Notes: generated by a model not told the origin, from the letters alone. A stretch of DNA of 34,586 bases from Clostridium sp. CAG:508 (GCA_000435755.1 FR889107.1:1-34586); one strand, 5' to 3'; numbered from the stretch's first letter, positions 7,210-15,746 are shown. Translations and numbers: made by a program.

Positions 7210-7536
7210 ATGGCACTTGATTATCATATCATTGGGGAAAGATTGAAAAAAGCAAGAGTTGAGAAAAATATGACTCAAGAGAAACTAGCTGAACAATTAG
7301 ATGTTTCAATTGCATTTTTAAGTAGAATTGAAAGAGGTAGTTCTCATATTAATTTAAAAAGATTAACTCAAATTTGTGAAATTTTAGGTGTTTCTGAAGG
7401 CTCTATATTAAATGGAGTTTCTAGTAATTCAAATAATTACTTAACATCTGAATTTAATGAAATTTTAAACTCAGTATCTAGTGACAAACAAAAATTAATT
7501 TATAAAATAGCTAAAGTCATTAGCGAAGAAGAATAA
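7210..7536 (+). CDS. XRE-family helix-turn-helix regulator
   Basis: A 108-residue protein with an N-terminal HTH_3/XRE domain at about residues 8-63: IGERLKKARVEKNMTQEKLA, then DVSIAFLSRIERG as recognition helix region, and LTQICEILGVS. The C-terminal 40 residues are probably a short helical dimerisation region. It resembles SinR- or phage-repressor-like single-domain regulators. I chose the ATG at 7210, which has GGAGGAGATG just upstream; an in-frame ATG at 7123 adds 29 non-conserved residues. The gene diverges from pilin leader copy 2, so it might act on that promoter or on itself, but its targets are not shown by the sequence. It ends at a strong terminator. Confidence 0.85.
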   Translation: MALDYHIIGERLKKARVEKNMTQEKLAEQLDVSIAFLSRIERGSSHINLKRLTQICEILGVSEGSILNGVSSNSNNYLTSEFNEILNSVSSDKQKLIYKIAKVISEEE

Positions 7537-7562
7537 TTTTTAAGGTTTTAAACCATACTAGT

Positions 7563-7597
7563 AGCAAGAGATTTTGTTCTCTTGCTTTTATTTTTTG
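7563..7597 (+). terminator. Intrinsic terminator after the XRE gene
   Basis: AGCAAGAGA (7563-7571) pairs with TCTCTTGCT (7578-7586), followed by TTATTTTTT. Confidence 0.85.
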
Positions 7598-7607
7598 TAA
7601 AAAAATG

Positions 7608-7636
7608 TTGATAAAGATGTTTTATTATATTATAAT
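7608..7636 (+). promoter_or_regulatory. Promoter of pflB-pflA
   Basis: TTGATA (7608-7613) and TATAAT (7631-7636) with a 17-nt spacer, directly after the XRE terminator and 38 nt ahead of the pflB start. Confidence 0.75.
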
Positions 7637-7673
7637 AATATGTGCAAAATTATTTTACAAGGAGGTATTTTTT

Positions 7674-9917
7674 ATGGAATTTAAACAATGGGAAGGATTT
7701 AATACACAAGGCGAATGGACTAAAGAAATAGATGTTAGAGGCTTTATTCAAGCTAATTACACACCTTATGAAGGAAATGACGATTTTCTAGTAGGTGCAA
7801 CAGAAAAAACTCAAAAGCTATGGAACAATGTTACAGACTTATACAAACAAGAAAGAGAAAATGGAGATGTTTTAGATGTTGATGTTAAAACTCCATCTGG
7901 AATAAATGCTTATGCTCCTGGCTATATAAATAAAGAACTAGAAGAAATTGTTGGTCTTCAAACAGATGCCCCATTAAAAAGAGCTATTATGCCAAATGGT
8001 GGTATTAGAATAGTGGAAAAATCTTGCGAAAGTTATGGATATAAAGTTGACGAAAATATTGAATACATTTATCACAACTTAAGAAGAACACATAATGATG
8101 GTGTTTTTGCTGTATATACACCAGAAATAAGAGCTGCTAGAAGCTCACACTTAATTACAGGTCTTCCTGATGGATATGGTCGTGGAAGAATTATTGGTGA
8201 TTACAGAAGAGTTGCTTTATATGGTGTTGATGTTTTAATTAAAGAAAAACAAGAAGAATTTTCTTTATTAGATTCTGATGAAATGACAGATGAGTTAATT
8301 CGTCAAAGAGAAGAAATGCACGACCAAATTGCTGCATTAAATGAATTAAAAGCAATGGCTACAAGTTATGGATATGATATTTCTGAACCTGCAACAACTG
8401 CAAAAGAAGCAATTCAATGGCTATACTTTGGATATATAGCTGCTGTTAAAGATCAAAATGGTGCTGCTATGAGTTTAGGTAGAACATCTACATTCTTAGA
8501 TATATATATTGAAAGAGATATGAAAAATGGTACTTTAACAGAAGAACAAGCTCAAGAATTAATTGATCAATTTGTTATAAAATTAAGACTAGTTCGTTTC
8601 TTAAGAACTCCTGAATACAACTCTCTATTTACAGGTGACCCTGTTTGGGTAACCGAGAGTATTGGTGGTATGGGTATTGATGGAAGAACATTAGTAACCA
8701 AGAACTCTTTTAGAATACTACACACATTAGTAAACTTAGGACCTGCTCCAGAACCAAACTTAACTGTATTATGGTCTAAAAATTTACCAGAAGGATTTAA
8801 AAAGTTCTGTGCTGATATTTCTATTAAAACCTCATCTATTCAATATGAAAATGATGATTTAATGAGAGTTACTTTAGGTGATGATTATGGTATTGCATGC
8901 TGTGTATCAGCTATGAAAATTGGTAAACAAATGCAATTCTTTGGTGCAAGAGCAAACTTAGCAAAAGCACTTCTATATGCTATTAATGGTGGTAAAGATG
9001 AAAAATCTGGAAAACAAGTTACTCCAGAATTTGCCCCTATCACTTCAGAATATTTAGATTATGACGAAGTTATGAGAAAATTTGATAACATGATGGAATA
9101 TTTGGCTAAAACATATATTAAAGCTTTAAATATGATTCATTACATGCATGACAAATATTCTTATGAAGCATTAGAAATGGCTTTACATGATAAAGAAAGA
9201 GACATTTTAAGAACAATGGCTTGTGGTATAGCTGGTTTATCAGTTGTTGCTGATTCTTTATCTGCAATAAAATATGCAAAAGTTAAGGTAATTAGAGATG
9301 AAACTGGATTAGCTGTTGATTATAAAGTTGAAGGTAATTTCCCTAAATACGGAAATGATGATGATAGAGTTGATGAGATTGCTGTTAATATTGTAAAATC
9401 ATTTATGAAAAAATTAGAAAAACATCATACTTACAAAAATTCAAGAGCCACATTATCAGTTTTAACTATTACATCAAATGTAGTATATGGTAAAAATACT
9501 GGTAATACTCCTGATGGAAGAAGAGATGGCGAACCATTTGGACCTGGTGCTAACCCACTACATGGAAGAGATGTAAATGGAGCTTTAGCTGTTATGAATA
9601 CAATTGCTAAACTACCTTATGAATATTCTGAAGATGGTATTTCATACACATTCTCTATCTCTCCTGCTACTCTTGGAAAAGATGAAGATTCAAAGGTAAA
9701 TAACTTAGTAAGTATGTTAGATGGTTTCTTTATTCAAACAGGACATCATATAAATGTTAACGTATTTGATAGAGATTTATTGCTTGATGCAATGGATCAC
9801 CCTGAAAAATATCCACAATTAACAATTCGTGTTTCTGGATATGCTGTTAACTTTATAAAATTAACTAGAGAACAACAATTAGAAGTAATTCATAGAACAA
9901 TACATGAAAAAATTTAG
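7674..9917 (+). CDS. pflB: Pyruvate formate-lyase (formate C-acetyltransferase)
   Basis: A 747-residue glycyl-radical enzyme converting pyruvate and CoA to acetyl-CoA and formate during anaerobic growth in the cytoplasm. The adjacent catalytic cysteines are seen at residues 409-410 in IACCVSAMKIGKQMQFFGAR, and the radical-bearing Gly722 in RVSGYAV near the C-terminus. Length matches the family. The ATG at 7674 is supported by AAGGAGG; an upstream in-frame ATG at 7605 would include the promoter. The gene has its own promoter (7608-7636) and is followed by the activase gene pflA, but a GC-rich hairpin element of about 120 nt separates them. Confidence 0.97.
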   Translation: MEFKQWEGFNTQGEWTKEIDVRGFIQANYTPYEGNDDFLVGATEKTQKLWNNVTDLYKQERENGDVLDVDVKTPSGINAYAPGYINKELEEIVGLQTDAPLKRAIMPNGGIRIVEKSCESYGYKVDENIEYIYHNLRRTHNDGVFAVYTPEIRAARSSHLITGLPDGYGRGRIIGDYRRVALYGVDVLIKEKQEEFSLLDSDEMTDELIRQREEMHDQIAALNELKAMATSYGYDISEPATTAKEAIQWLYFGYIAAVKDQNGAAMSLGRTSTFLDIYIERDMKNGTLTEEQAQELIDQFVIKLRLVRFLRTPEYNSLFTGDPVWVTESIGGMGIDGRTLVTKNSFRILHTLVNLGPAPEPNLTVLWSKNLPEGFKKFCADISIKTSSIQYENDDLMRVTLGDDYGIACCVSAMKIGKQMQFFGARANLAKALLYAINGGKDEKSGKQVTPEFAPITSEYLDYDEVMRKFDNMMEYLAKTYIKALNMIHYMHDKYSYEALEMALHDKERDILRTMACGIAGLSVVADSLSAIKYAKVKVIRDETGLAVDYKVEGNFPKYGNDDDRVDEIAVNIVKSFMKKLEKHHTYKNSRATLSVLTITSNVVYGKNTGNTPDGRRDGEPFGPGANPLHGRDVNGALAVMNTIAKLPYEYSEDGISYTFSISPATLGKDEDSKVNNLVSMLDGFFIQTGHHINVNVFDRDLLLDAMDHPEKYPQLTIRVSGYAVNFIKLTREQQLEVIHRTIHEKI

Positions 9918-9924
9918 TTCTCGT

Positions 9925-10043
9925 GCATAAAATATGTTTTCTTCTGTCTTGCTGTCGTCGTTCGTGGGCAAGCCTCCGAGCTAAACGCGGGTCTTGGCTC
10001 ACTCCTTCAACTGCGCGACAGGTGCGAAAACATATTTTTATGC
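9925..10043. other. GC-rich structured element between pflB and pflA
   Basis: An AT-rich inverted repeat, GCATAAAATATGTTTTC (9925-9941) against GAAAACATATTTTTATGC (10026-10043, one extra T), encloses about 84 nt of markedly GC-rich sequence, unlike anything else in the window. Inside, CTGTC (9944-9948) pairs with GACAG (10017-10021), CTTGC with GCAAG, and CCTCCG with CGCGGG in part. The whole could fold into one long branched hairpin. No ORF or known RNA family is recognised. It could be an inserted MITE-like palindrome or a structured RNA controlling the relative amounts of PflB and PflA. Confidence 0.65.
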
Positions 10044-10070
10044 TACTAAGTATAAATTTTAGGAGGAAAT

Positions 10071-10781
10071 ATGAAAGGTAGAATACACTCATTTGAATCT
10101 TTTGGAACAGTTGACGGACCTGGTATAAGGTTCGTAATTTTCATGCAAGGATGCAATTTGCAGTGTAAATTTTGCCAAAACAGAGACACTTGGGATGTTT
10201 GTGGTGGTATGGAATATACTGTTCCAGAATTATTAGCAAAAATTGAAAGATATAAAAGTTATTTTGTACCTTCTGGCGGTGGTGTTACAATTAGTGGTGG
10301 AGAACCATTAGTTCAACAAGATTTTTTAATAGAACTATTAACTGCTTTAAAAGCTGATGGTATTCATACAGCTATTGATACTGCTGGAAGCTTTGATATA
10401 ACAGATAAGATAAAACAAATAATTGATTTAGCAGATTTATTTTTATTAGATATAAAATGTATAAATGATGATATTTGTAAATATCTAACTAGTGTTTCTA
10501 ATAAAAAAGAATTGGCTTTTGCAGAATATTTAAGTAGTATAAATAAACCAATGTGGATTAGACAAGTATTAGTTCCTGGAATTACAGATAAAGAAGAAGA
10601 TTTACTTAAATTAAAGGATTTTATACATAGTTTAAGTTCTGTTCAAAAAGTTGAAATTCTTCCTTATCATGACTTAGGACGTTTCAAATGGGAAGAACTA
10701 GGATTAAAATATGAGCTTGATGGAGTTTCTCCTGCTACTCCAGAGGACGTATCAAGAGCAAAGAAAATATTAGGTTTGTAA
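10071..10781 (+). CDS. pflA: Pyruvate formate-lyase-activating enzyme
   Basis: A 236-residue radical SAM protein that installs the glycyl radical on PflB, using S-adenosylmethionine and a [4Fe-4S] cluster. The cluster motif CX3CX2C is at residues 28-35 (C28, C32, C35 in GCNLQCKFC). The Gly-rich SAM-binding GGGVTISGGEPL follows, and DIKC and PWIRQVLVPG-like segments (here MWIRQVLVPGITD) match the activase family. RBS TAGGAGG lies just ahead of the ATG at 10071. It follows pflB in the same direction and shares its terminator region at 10786-10816. Function is nearly certain from the pairing with pflB. Confidence 0.95.
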   Translation: MKGRIHSFESFGTVDGPGIRFVIFMQGCNLQCKFCQNRDTWDVCGGMEYTVPELLAKIERYKSYFVPSGGGVTISGGEPLVQQDFLIELLTALKADGIHTAIDTAGSFDITDKIKQIIDLADLFLLDIKCINDDICKYLTSVSNKKELAFAEYLSSINKPMWIRQVLVPGITDKEEDLLKLKDFIHSLSSVQKVEILPYHDLGRFKWEELGLKYELDGVSPATPEDVSRAKKILGL

Positions 10782-10785
10782 AGAA

Positions 10786-10816
10786 AAAACTGAAGTGGTT
10801 TTGCCACTTCAGTTTT
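10786..10816. terminator. Bidirectional terminator between pflA and znuB
   Basis: AAAACTGAAGTGG (10786-10798) and CCACTTCAGTTTT (10804-10816) form a perfect 13 bp stem with a 5-nt loop and T-rich flanks on both strands. It serves convergent pflA and znuB; the znuB stop codon lies inside it. Confidence 0.9.
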
Positions 10817-11657
10817 ATTCTTTTATTCTCTTTTTTAGTCCAAATGTTATAAAGTATATCAAACCTGATATCAGCACTATCATTGGACCTGTTGGTATGT
10901 TCCAATAATATGAAATAATTAAGCCGGTGATTCCTGAAAATAATGAAAATATTACAGCAAACAAATGGTATGTTCTCATATTTTTAGCTACATTTCTACT
11001 AGAGGCTGCTGGTAATATAAGCAATGAATTTATTAGTAAAATACCAATAAATCTAATTGAAATCATTACAATTATAGCTATTAACACTGCAAATACATTA
11101 TCAATTGTTTTGGTATTTACTCCCCTACTTCTTGCTAATGTTGTGTTTATACTTGTTACATTTAATTTATTAAATGTAAAGTACCAAAATGCAATTACAG
11201 CAATAAATGCTAAAAATAAGTATAATATTTCTGTATTACTAATGCTTAATATATCTCCCACTAAATAGCTTGAATATTTATTGAAGTTTCCACTTTGTGC
11301 TAACATTGCAAGTCCTAGTGCTATTGCTATTGATGAAAATACACTTATTATTGTATCTGCTCCATAGTTTGTTTTATTTTTTACATAGTTTAATAACAAT
11401 GCAAATACTACAGCAAATAATATCATTGAAATATTCATATTTGATATTCCTAAAACCATTCCTAATGCAATTCCTGTTAATGCTGAATGTCCTAATGCAT
11501 CTGAGAAAAATGCCATTTTGTTGTTTACTATCATAGTACCTAAAATAGCAAATACTGGTGTTACTAAAATAATTGCAATTAGTGCATTTTTCATAAATGC
11601 ATAATCTATAAATTCAAATGGTATTAGTGCTTCTAATATACTATATATTACTCCCAT
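10815..11657 (-). CDS. znuB: Metal ABC transporter permease, ZnuB/ABC-3 family
   Basis: A 280-residue integral membrane protein with eight or nine hydrophobic segments, the permease of a zinc or manganese importer. ABC-3 family features are visible: MAFFSDALGHSALTGIALG near residue 50-70 and LLINSLLILPAASSRNVAKN in the C-terminal half. It is the last gene of znuA-znuC-znuB, 14 nt after znuC, with AGAGGAG ahead of the ATG. Metal specificity cannot be read from the sequence. Confidence 0.9.
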   Translation of the reverse strand: MGVIYSILEALIPFEFIDYAFMKNALIAIILVTPVFAILGTMIVNNKMAFFSDALGHSALTGIALGMVLGISNMNISMILFAVVFALLLNYVKNKTNYGADTIISVFSSIAIALGLAMLAQSGNFNKYSSYLVGDILSISNTEILYLFLAFIAVIAFWYFTFNKLNVTSINTTLARSRGVNTKTIDNVFAVLIAIIVMISIRFIGILLINSLLILPAASSRNVAKNMRTYHLFAVIFSLFSGITGLIISYYWNIPTGPMIVLISGLIYFITFGLKKRIKE

Positions 11658-11671
11658 TATATATTCTCCTC

Positions 11672-12403
11672 TTATATTTCTCCAAAATAACTTTTAAATT
11701 CTAAGCTTTCAAATACTTCTTCTGGTGTTCCCTCTTTTACAACCTGTTTGTCTAGTAAGATTACTCTATCAGCATATTTTTTAACTAAATCTAAATCATG
11801 TGATACAAGTAAAATTGACATATCATATTTTGTTTTTAATTCATTTACTAATTCATAAAAATCTCTTGTTCCATTTTTATCAATTCCTGATACTGGCTCA
11901 TCTAGTACCAATAAATTTGGTGTTGGTTTTGTTGCTATTGCAAGTAATACTCTTTGTAATTCGCCACCAGATAAATCTCCTATACTTTTATCTATTAATT
12001 TTTCTGCTCCAAATATTTTTAGCTGTTCTTTTATTTCGCTATATATCTTTTTATCCTTTTTCAAAAATACTGGTATGTGGCAAATACATGATGCAAATAG
12101 GTCGTACACTGTTGTTGGCATATGTTTTTCTATATTTATAGTTTGTGGCACATATCCTATTTTTATTCTTTTTGCGATGTTATCTTTCATATCCACAAAG
12201 CTTATGTTTCCAGTATGCTCTACTTCTCCTAAAATAGCTTTTAATAATGTAGATTTTCCTGCACCATTCCTACCTATTATTACAGTTAACTCTCCACAAT
12301 GCACATGGATATTTACATTTTTTAATACTTGTTCTTTTCCAAATTTTACACTTATGTTATTTATTTTTGTGCAGTGTAAACCACATGCTCCTTTTCCACC
12401 CAT
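11672..12403 (-). CDS. znuC: Metal ABC transporter ATP-binding protein, ZnuC-like
   Basis: A 243-residue ATPase of the metal importer. Walker A is GRNGAGKSTLL (residues 44-54), the signature is LSGGELQRVLLA, Walker B is LLVLDEPVSGID, and the switch His is in SHDLDL. The N-terminus carries ACGLHC, two cysteines around a His that may bind metal; this is not part of the core ATPase fold. The start ATG (12401-12403) follows AGGAG. It lies 14 nt downstream of znuA and 14 nt upstream of znuB, so the three are co-transcribed. Confidence 0.92.
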   Translation of the reverse strand: MGGKGACGLHCTKINNISVKFGKEQVLKNVNIHVHCGELTVIIGRNGAGKSTLLKAILGEVEHTGNISFVDMKDNIAKRIKIGYVPQTINIEKHMPTTVYDLFASCICHIPVFLKKDKKIYSEIKEQLKIFGAEKLIDKSIGDLSGGELQRVLLAIATKPTPNLLVLDEPVSGIDKNGTRDFYELVNELKTKYDMSILLVSHDLDLVKKYADRVILLDKQVVKEGTPEEVFESLEFKSYFGEI

Positions 12404-12417
12404 TTTCTACTCCTGTT

Positions 12418-13308
12418 CTACATCATAGATTCTAAAACTAAAAAATTTGCTTCTAACTTGTCTATATATGCGTTGTTGTTTGTTTCCCCTGTTAGCCCTG
12501 AATCTAGTTTATATATTTTTGCTCCTGTTTCGTTTGCTAAAGTTTCAGCATTTTTTATATTGTCATCTTTATCTACTACAATGATTTTTATGTTTTCATT
12601 TTTCATTTTTTCAATTAGGTTTTTTAGTGTTTCTGCTGACATTGTACTTTCTTCATGATTTGTTTCTACTTGTGTTACTTGCATTTTAAGTTCTTGTAAT
12701 AAATATTCTAGCCCCTCATTTAAGCAAATGGCCTTTGCTCCATTTAGTTTTTGAAGTTGATTTTCATATTTTTGTTTTTCTTGATTTATTTTCTGTAAAT
12801 AACTTTCACAATTTGCTTTATATGTTTCAGCATTTTTATTGTCATATTCACATAGTTTTTGGCATATTGTTTCTACTTGTTTGATATAGTTTTCTATGCT
12901 TGTCCAAATATGAGGATTCGTCTCATTTTCATCTTGTATCTTATTTGATATATCAGCACTAGTATCTATTACCTTTAATTCTGGATATGCTGAAATTATT
13001 TTATCCATAAAGCTCTCTAAACCTAATCCATTTTGAATATATATATCAGCTTTTTCTATCTTTTTCATATCAGTTGTAGATATTGTATAGTCATGTAAGC
13101 AACCAACATTGGCTTCTGTCATATTTACAAGTTCCACGTCTGGTATGTTTTGTGTTATATTAGCTGTCATAACATGGATGGGATAAAATGATGTTACAAT
13201 TTTCAAATTATCATTTTTTACTTCTTCATGTTTTCTAGTTGTTACCCAAATGGCTATTCCTATAGCAACTGCTATTATTAACATTATTATTAAAATCTTC
13301 TTTTTCAA
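12418..13308 (-). CDS. znuA: Metal ABC transporter substrate-binding protein, ZnuA-like
   Basis: A 296-residue extracytoplasmic metal-binding protein. It starts with TTG (13306-13308) after GAGAGGT. Residues 4-23 form a hydrophobic segment, but no lipobox cysteine follows, so it is probably held by an uncleaved membrane anchor and not as a lipoprotein. His72 (GCLHDY) and His133 (NPHIW) match the first two metal ligands of the family and an Asp sits in KLDSG. The usual third ligand, His in a HDAFGYL-like segment, appears as Asn197 (LNEGLEYL). His218 in ETNHEES might substitute. Zinc or manganese uptake is likely; which metal is not clear. A promoter with an overlapping inverted repeat lies upstream (13332-13373). 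Confidence 0.88.
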   Translation of the reverse strand: MKKKILIIMLIIAVAIGIAIWVTTRKHEEVKNDNLKIVTSFYPIHVMTANITQNIPDVELVNMTEANVGCLHDYTISTTDMKKIEKADIYIQNGLGLESFMDKIISAYPELKVIDTSADISNKIQDENETNPHIWTSIENYIKQVETICQKLCEYDNKNAETYKANCESYLQKINQEKQKYENQLQKLNGAKAICLNEGLEYLLQELKMQVTQVETNHEESTMSAETLKNLIEKMKNENIKIIVVDKDDNIKNAETLANETGAKIYKLDSGLTGETNNNAYIDKLEANFLVLESMM

Positions 13309-13331
13309 ATTTCTTACCTCTCAACATATTG

Positions 13332-13346
13332 ATAGTATGGTACTAT
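13332..13346. promoter_or_regulatory. Candidate metalloregulator operator of znuACB
   Basis: ATAGTA-TGG-TACTAT is a perfect 6-3-6 inverted repeat that overlaps the -10 edge and the expected transcription start of the znuA promoter. That position fits a repressor such as a Fur/Zur or DtxR-type protein. The sequence does not match a consensus I can name with confidence, and no regulator gene is in the window. Confidence 0.45.
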
Positions 13347-13373
13347 AATAACATATTATATCATGATTTTCAA
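13345..13373 (-). promoter_or_regulatory. Promoter of znuACB
   Basis: TTGAAA (13368-13373) and TATTAT (13345-13350) with a 17-nt spacer, 36 nt ahead of the znuA start. An alternative TATAAT lies a few bases upstream within the spacer. Confidence 0.55.
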
Positions 13374-13438
13374 TATCAAAAACTGTATTACGAAAATCTT
13401 GTAAATTACATTCTTATTAAAAAAATTTATTTTTTTAA

Positions 13439-13496
13439 TAATGAAGTGCACCCGAAATGTTAAATCTTTGTCTAACATTTTGGGTGCACTTCATTA
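13439..13496. repeat. 24 bp near-perfect inverted repeat
   Basis: Left arm 13439-13462 and right arm 13473-13496 match over 24 bases with one difference, around a 10-nt loop; the core is GTGCACCC / GGGTGCAC. It follows the stop of the third pilin-like gene on the minus strand and may end its transcript, but no immediate T-run follows on either strand, which is unusual for an intrinsic terminator. It may be a small palindromic mobile element. Confidence 0.7.
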
Positions 13497-13521
13497 CTTA
13501 AAAACTACATTTTATCTTAAA

Positions 13522-14739
13522 TTACATTGAATCACAAATAGGTATTATTATTCCATTTGCTTCTTTCATTTTAAACTCTATTATCTTATTCTCTTTATCT
13601 ATTTTTTCCGGGAAAATGTATTCGCATACAATATCCTTATTTCTTTTGCTGAAATATAATATTGCAATTCCCTCCATATCATCTGTCACATCTGGATAAC
13701 ATAATTCTATTGTGTACATTCCATTTGAATCTTTTCCTTCATAATTTATAGCTTCCATTTGATATGCAGTTTTAATTTTCATAGTATATTCACATCGTTC
13801 AACAACTTCTGGATTTGAACAATATTTAGATAATATAACTTCAAGCGAACTATTCTTCATATCTTCTTTAATTTCATTAGAATAGCTTCCATCAATCTCT
13901 TCTGTAAAAGTATAATTCCATTCACAATCTTTTCCCACCAAGTATGGGTCCTTAAGTCTCTCTGCGTTATTGCTTGAAAAATAGATTTCCTTTCTAGCTT
14001 CTCTTATATTGCCTGCTTTATCTTTAACTGTAGCCTTTATTGTATATTTTTTACCGCTAGTTAATCCTGTAATCTCTTTAGTTGAATCTGTTCCTTCATA
14101 ATCTACAACATATTTTTCGTCACTCTCTAATGTTATTTTATGTGATATTATAACTTTATTGTTTACCTCTATACCACTTCCTGTATCAGAAATATTTCTT
14201 GTTTTCCACGTTATACCAGTTGTACTCTTTTGTGCATAAAATCCCATAGTTGGTTTTGTAGTATCTCTTTTTATCGAATAACCTTCTGTTTTTTTCTTTA
14301 CATTACCAGATTCATCCACAGTTCTAAAATAGTACATTTTATCTTGATCCGAATTAATTGTCAGACTTTCATTGCAATCAGCCCATGTTTTATTGTCATT
14401 ACTATATTGATACTTTGTATTTCCAGATTTTCCTGTTAGAGTTACAATAATATCTTTATTAGTCCAATTACCTGGAACATATCCATTCATATTTGCTTTC
14501 AATGGAGTTCTAGCATCTAATATGTCACCTAATTTATCTGATAATTTATTTACATTCTCCTTATCTTGCTTTGTTGAATTATCGGTTACATTCTGTGCCT
14601 CTTTTGCCTTGTTTACTATACCATTATCTCCCAAGATTGCATTTATGCTTACACCTGCTAATATTAAAAGTACCACTATAGTTACTACTAATACAATTAA
14701 AGTTATTCCTCTTTGTTCAAAAAAATTTTTAAATTTCAT
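13522..14739 (-). CDS. Type IV pilin-like protein with Ig-like domain
   Basis: A 405-residue protein with a prepilin-type start: basic leader ending EQRG, then ITLIVLVVTI and a hydrophobic segment, then SINAILGDNGIVNKAKEAQN. Residues about 85-160 look like a bacterial Ig-like domain (WTNKDIIVTLTG, YQYSNDNKTW, YYFRTVDESGN), and about 165-255 resemble a fibronectin-like repeat (TSGKKYTIKATVKDKAGN). The C-terminal 150 residues are unrecognised and hold several cysteines. Such domains suggest surface display or adhesion. Mature residue 5 is Val, not Glu. GAGGAAAGAGG precedes the ATG at 14737-14739. It belongs to the set with 1-381 and 5340-6635 but has the most divergent anchor. Expression probably starts at the leader promoter 14994-15022. 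Confidence 0.8.
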   Translation of the reverse strand: MKFKNFFEQRGITLIVLVVTIVVLLILAGVSINAILGDNGIVNKAKEAQNVTDNSTKQDKENVNKLSDKLGDILDARTPLKANMNGYVPGNWTNKDIIVTLTGKSGNTKYQYSNDNKTWADCNESLTINSDQDKMYYFRTVDESGNVKKKTEGYSIKRDTTKPTMGFYAQKSTTGITWKTRNISDTGSGIEVNNKVIISHKITLESDEKYVVDYEGTDSTKEITGLTSGKKYTIKATVKDKAGNIREARKEIYFSSNNAERLKDPYLVGKDCEWNYTFTEEIDGSYSNEIKEDMKNSSLEVILSKYCSNPEVVERCEYTMKIKTAYQMEAINYEGKDSNGMYTIELCYPDVTDDMEGIAILYFSKRNKDIVCEYIFPEKIDKENKIIEFKMKEANGIIIPICDSM

Positions 14740-14794
14740 TTTTATCTACCTCTTTCCTCTAAAATTATTCCCAAATATGAATTTTTTAGCACAC

Positions 14795-14869
14795 AAAAAA
14801 AAGTTATTAAGCATTATTTTGTTAATAACTTGTTTAAACACACTTAATAAAGCTAAATTTCTTAGCTTT
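14795..14869 (-). terminator. Attenuator-like double hairpin in leader copy 3
   Basis: Hairpin 1 on the minus strand spans 14849-14869, AAAGCTAA and TTAGCTTT around GAAAT. Hairpin 2 is AAGTTATTA / TAATAACTT (14801-14809 with 14823-14831), followed by a run of six further T and GTGTGC. This is the most convincing terminator of the three copies. Confidence 0.65.
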
Positions 14870-14870
14870 A

Positions 14871-14948
<78 letters not shown>

Positions 14949-14993
14949 ATTTTGTACTTCTTTCTTATTTCTCTTTGGATTTTTTATGTAATA

Positions 14994-15022
14994 ATAATAT
15001 CATTTTCTTTTTTATTAGTCAA
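14994..15022 (-). promoter_or_regulatory. Sigma-A-type promoter of leader copy 3
   Basis: TTGACT (15017-15022) and TATTAT (14994-14999) with a 17-nt spacer, 46 nt ahead of the short ORF start. It lies immediately after the rpe stop codon, and I see no terminator between, so readthrough from the rlmN-rpe operon is possible. Confidence 0.7.
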
Positions 15023-15028
15023 TATTCT

Positions 15029-15688
15029 TTATCCTTTTAATTTAATAATAATTTCTTTATAGTCTTCAGCATTGATAATTGCACTTCCTGATACTAACAT
15101 ATCAGCTCCCGCTTCTCTTACTATATTAGCATTTTCTGTGTTTATTCCACCATCTGCTTCAATATCTACTTCAAAATTATTTTCATCAATATATTTTTTT
15201 AGCTCTTTTATTTTTTCTATTGTATTTGGTAATAGTTTTTGTCCACCTTCTCCAGGTTCCACTGTCATTACTAATACTAAATGCACAAATGGTAAATATT
15301 CATAAATTTCTTCTACTTTTGTGTTTGGCTTTATTGAAATTCCAACTCTTATGTTGTTTTCATTTAATATTTTAATCCATTTAAGTATTTCTTTTTTGCT
15401 CTTTCCTGCTTCTAAGTGAAATGTTATAATATTAGGATCAAATATTGCAAAGCTTTTTATATAACTTTCTACATCTTCTACCATCAAGTGAACATCTAAT
15501 GGTAAATTTGAAATCTGATTTAAATATTCGCTAAATTCTAGCATTTTATTTGTTGTATCATTTTTTACAAACTTTCCATCCATTACATCTATATGGAAGT
15601 AATTTATTCCTGATGTTTCTAGGTTATATAATGTTTGAATTGCTTTGTCATCTTTTACATTTAATATTGAAACTGACACTTCTACCAT
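15029..15688 (-). CDS. rpe: Ribulose-phosphate 3-epimerase family protein
   Basis: A 219-residue TIM-barrel enzyme expected to interconvert ribulose 5-phosphate and xylulose 5-phosphate in the pentose phosphate pathway. Family landmarks are FHIDVMDGKFVKN, LDVHLMV, HLEAGKS, GISIKPNT, TVEPGEGGQ and EADGGI, corresponding to the metal-binding His/Asp and phosphate-binding residues of Rpe. The N-terminus is divergent: the usual SPSLLSADF is VSILNVKDD. Its place after rsgA matches the Bacillus order rsgA-rpe, which supports the assignment. The ATG at 15688 follows AGAGGG. There is a 58-nt gap to rsgA. Confidence 0.85.
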   Translation of the reverse strand: MVEVSVSILNVKDDKAIQTLYNLETSGINYFHIDVMDGKFVKNDTTNKMLEFSEYLNQISNLPLDVHLMVEDVESYIKSFAIFDPNIITFHLEAGKSKKEILKWIKILNENNIRVGISIKPNTKVEEIYEYLPFVHLVLVMTVEPGEGGQKLLPNTIEKIKELKKYIDENNFEVDIEADGGINTENANIVREAGADMLVSGSAIINAEDYKEIIIKLKG

Positions 15689-15746
15689 TTTTCTTTCCCT
15701 CTTTTATTAATTTTATATTAATGATAGCAATATAATACTTTTAGCA

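Noticed and set aside
9865..10092. 75-codon frame on the minus strand across the pflB-pflA gap
   Set aside because: It overlaps the end of pflB and the GC-rich element; the Arg-rich stretch comes from base composition, and there is no ribosome binding site.
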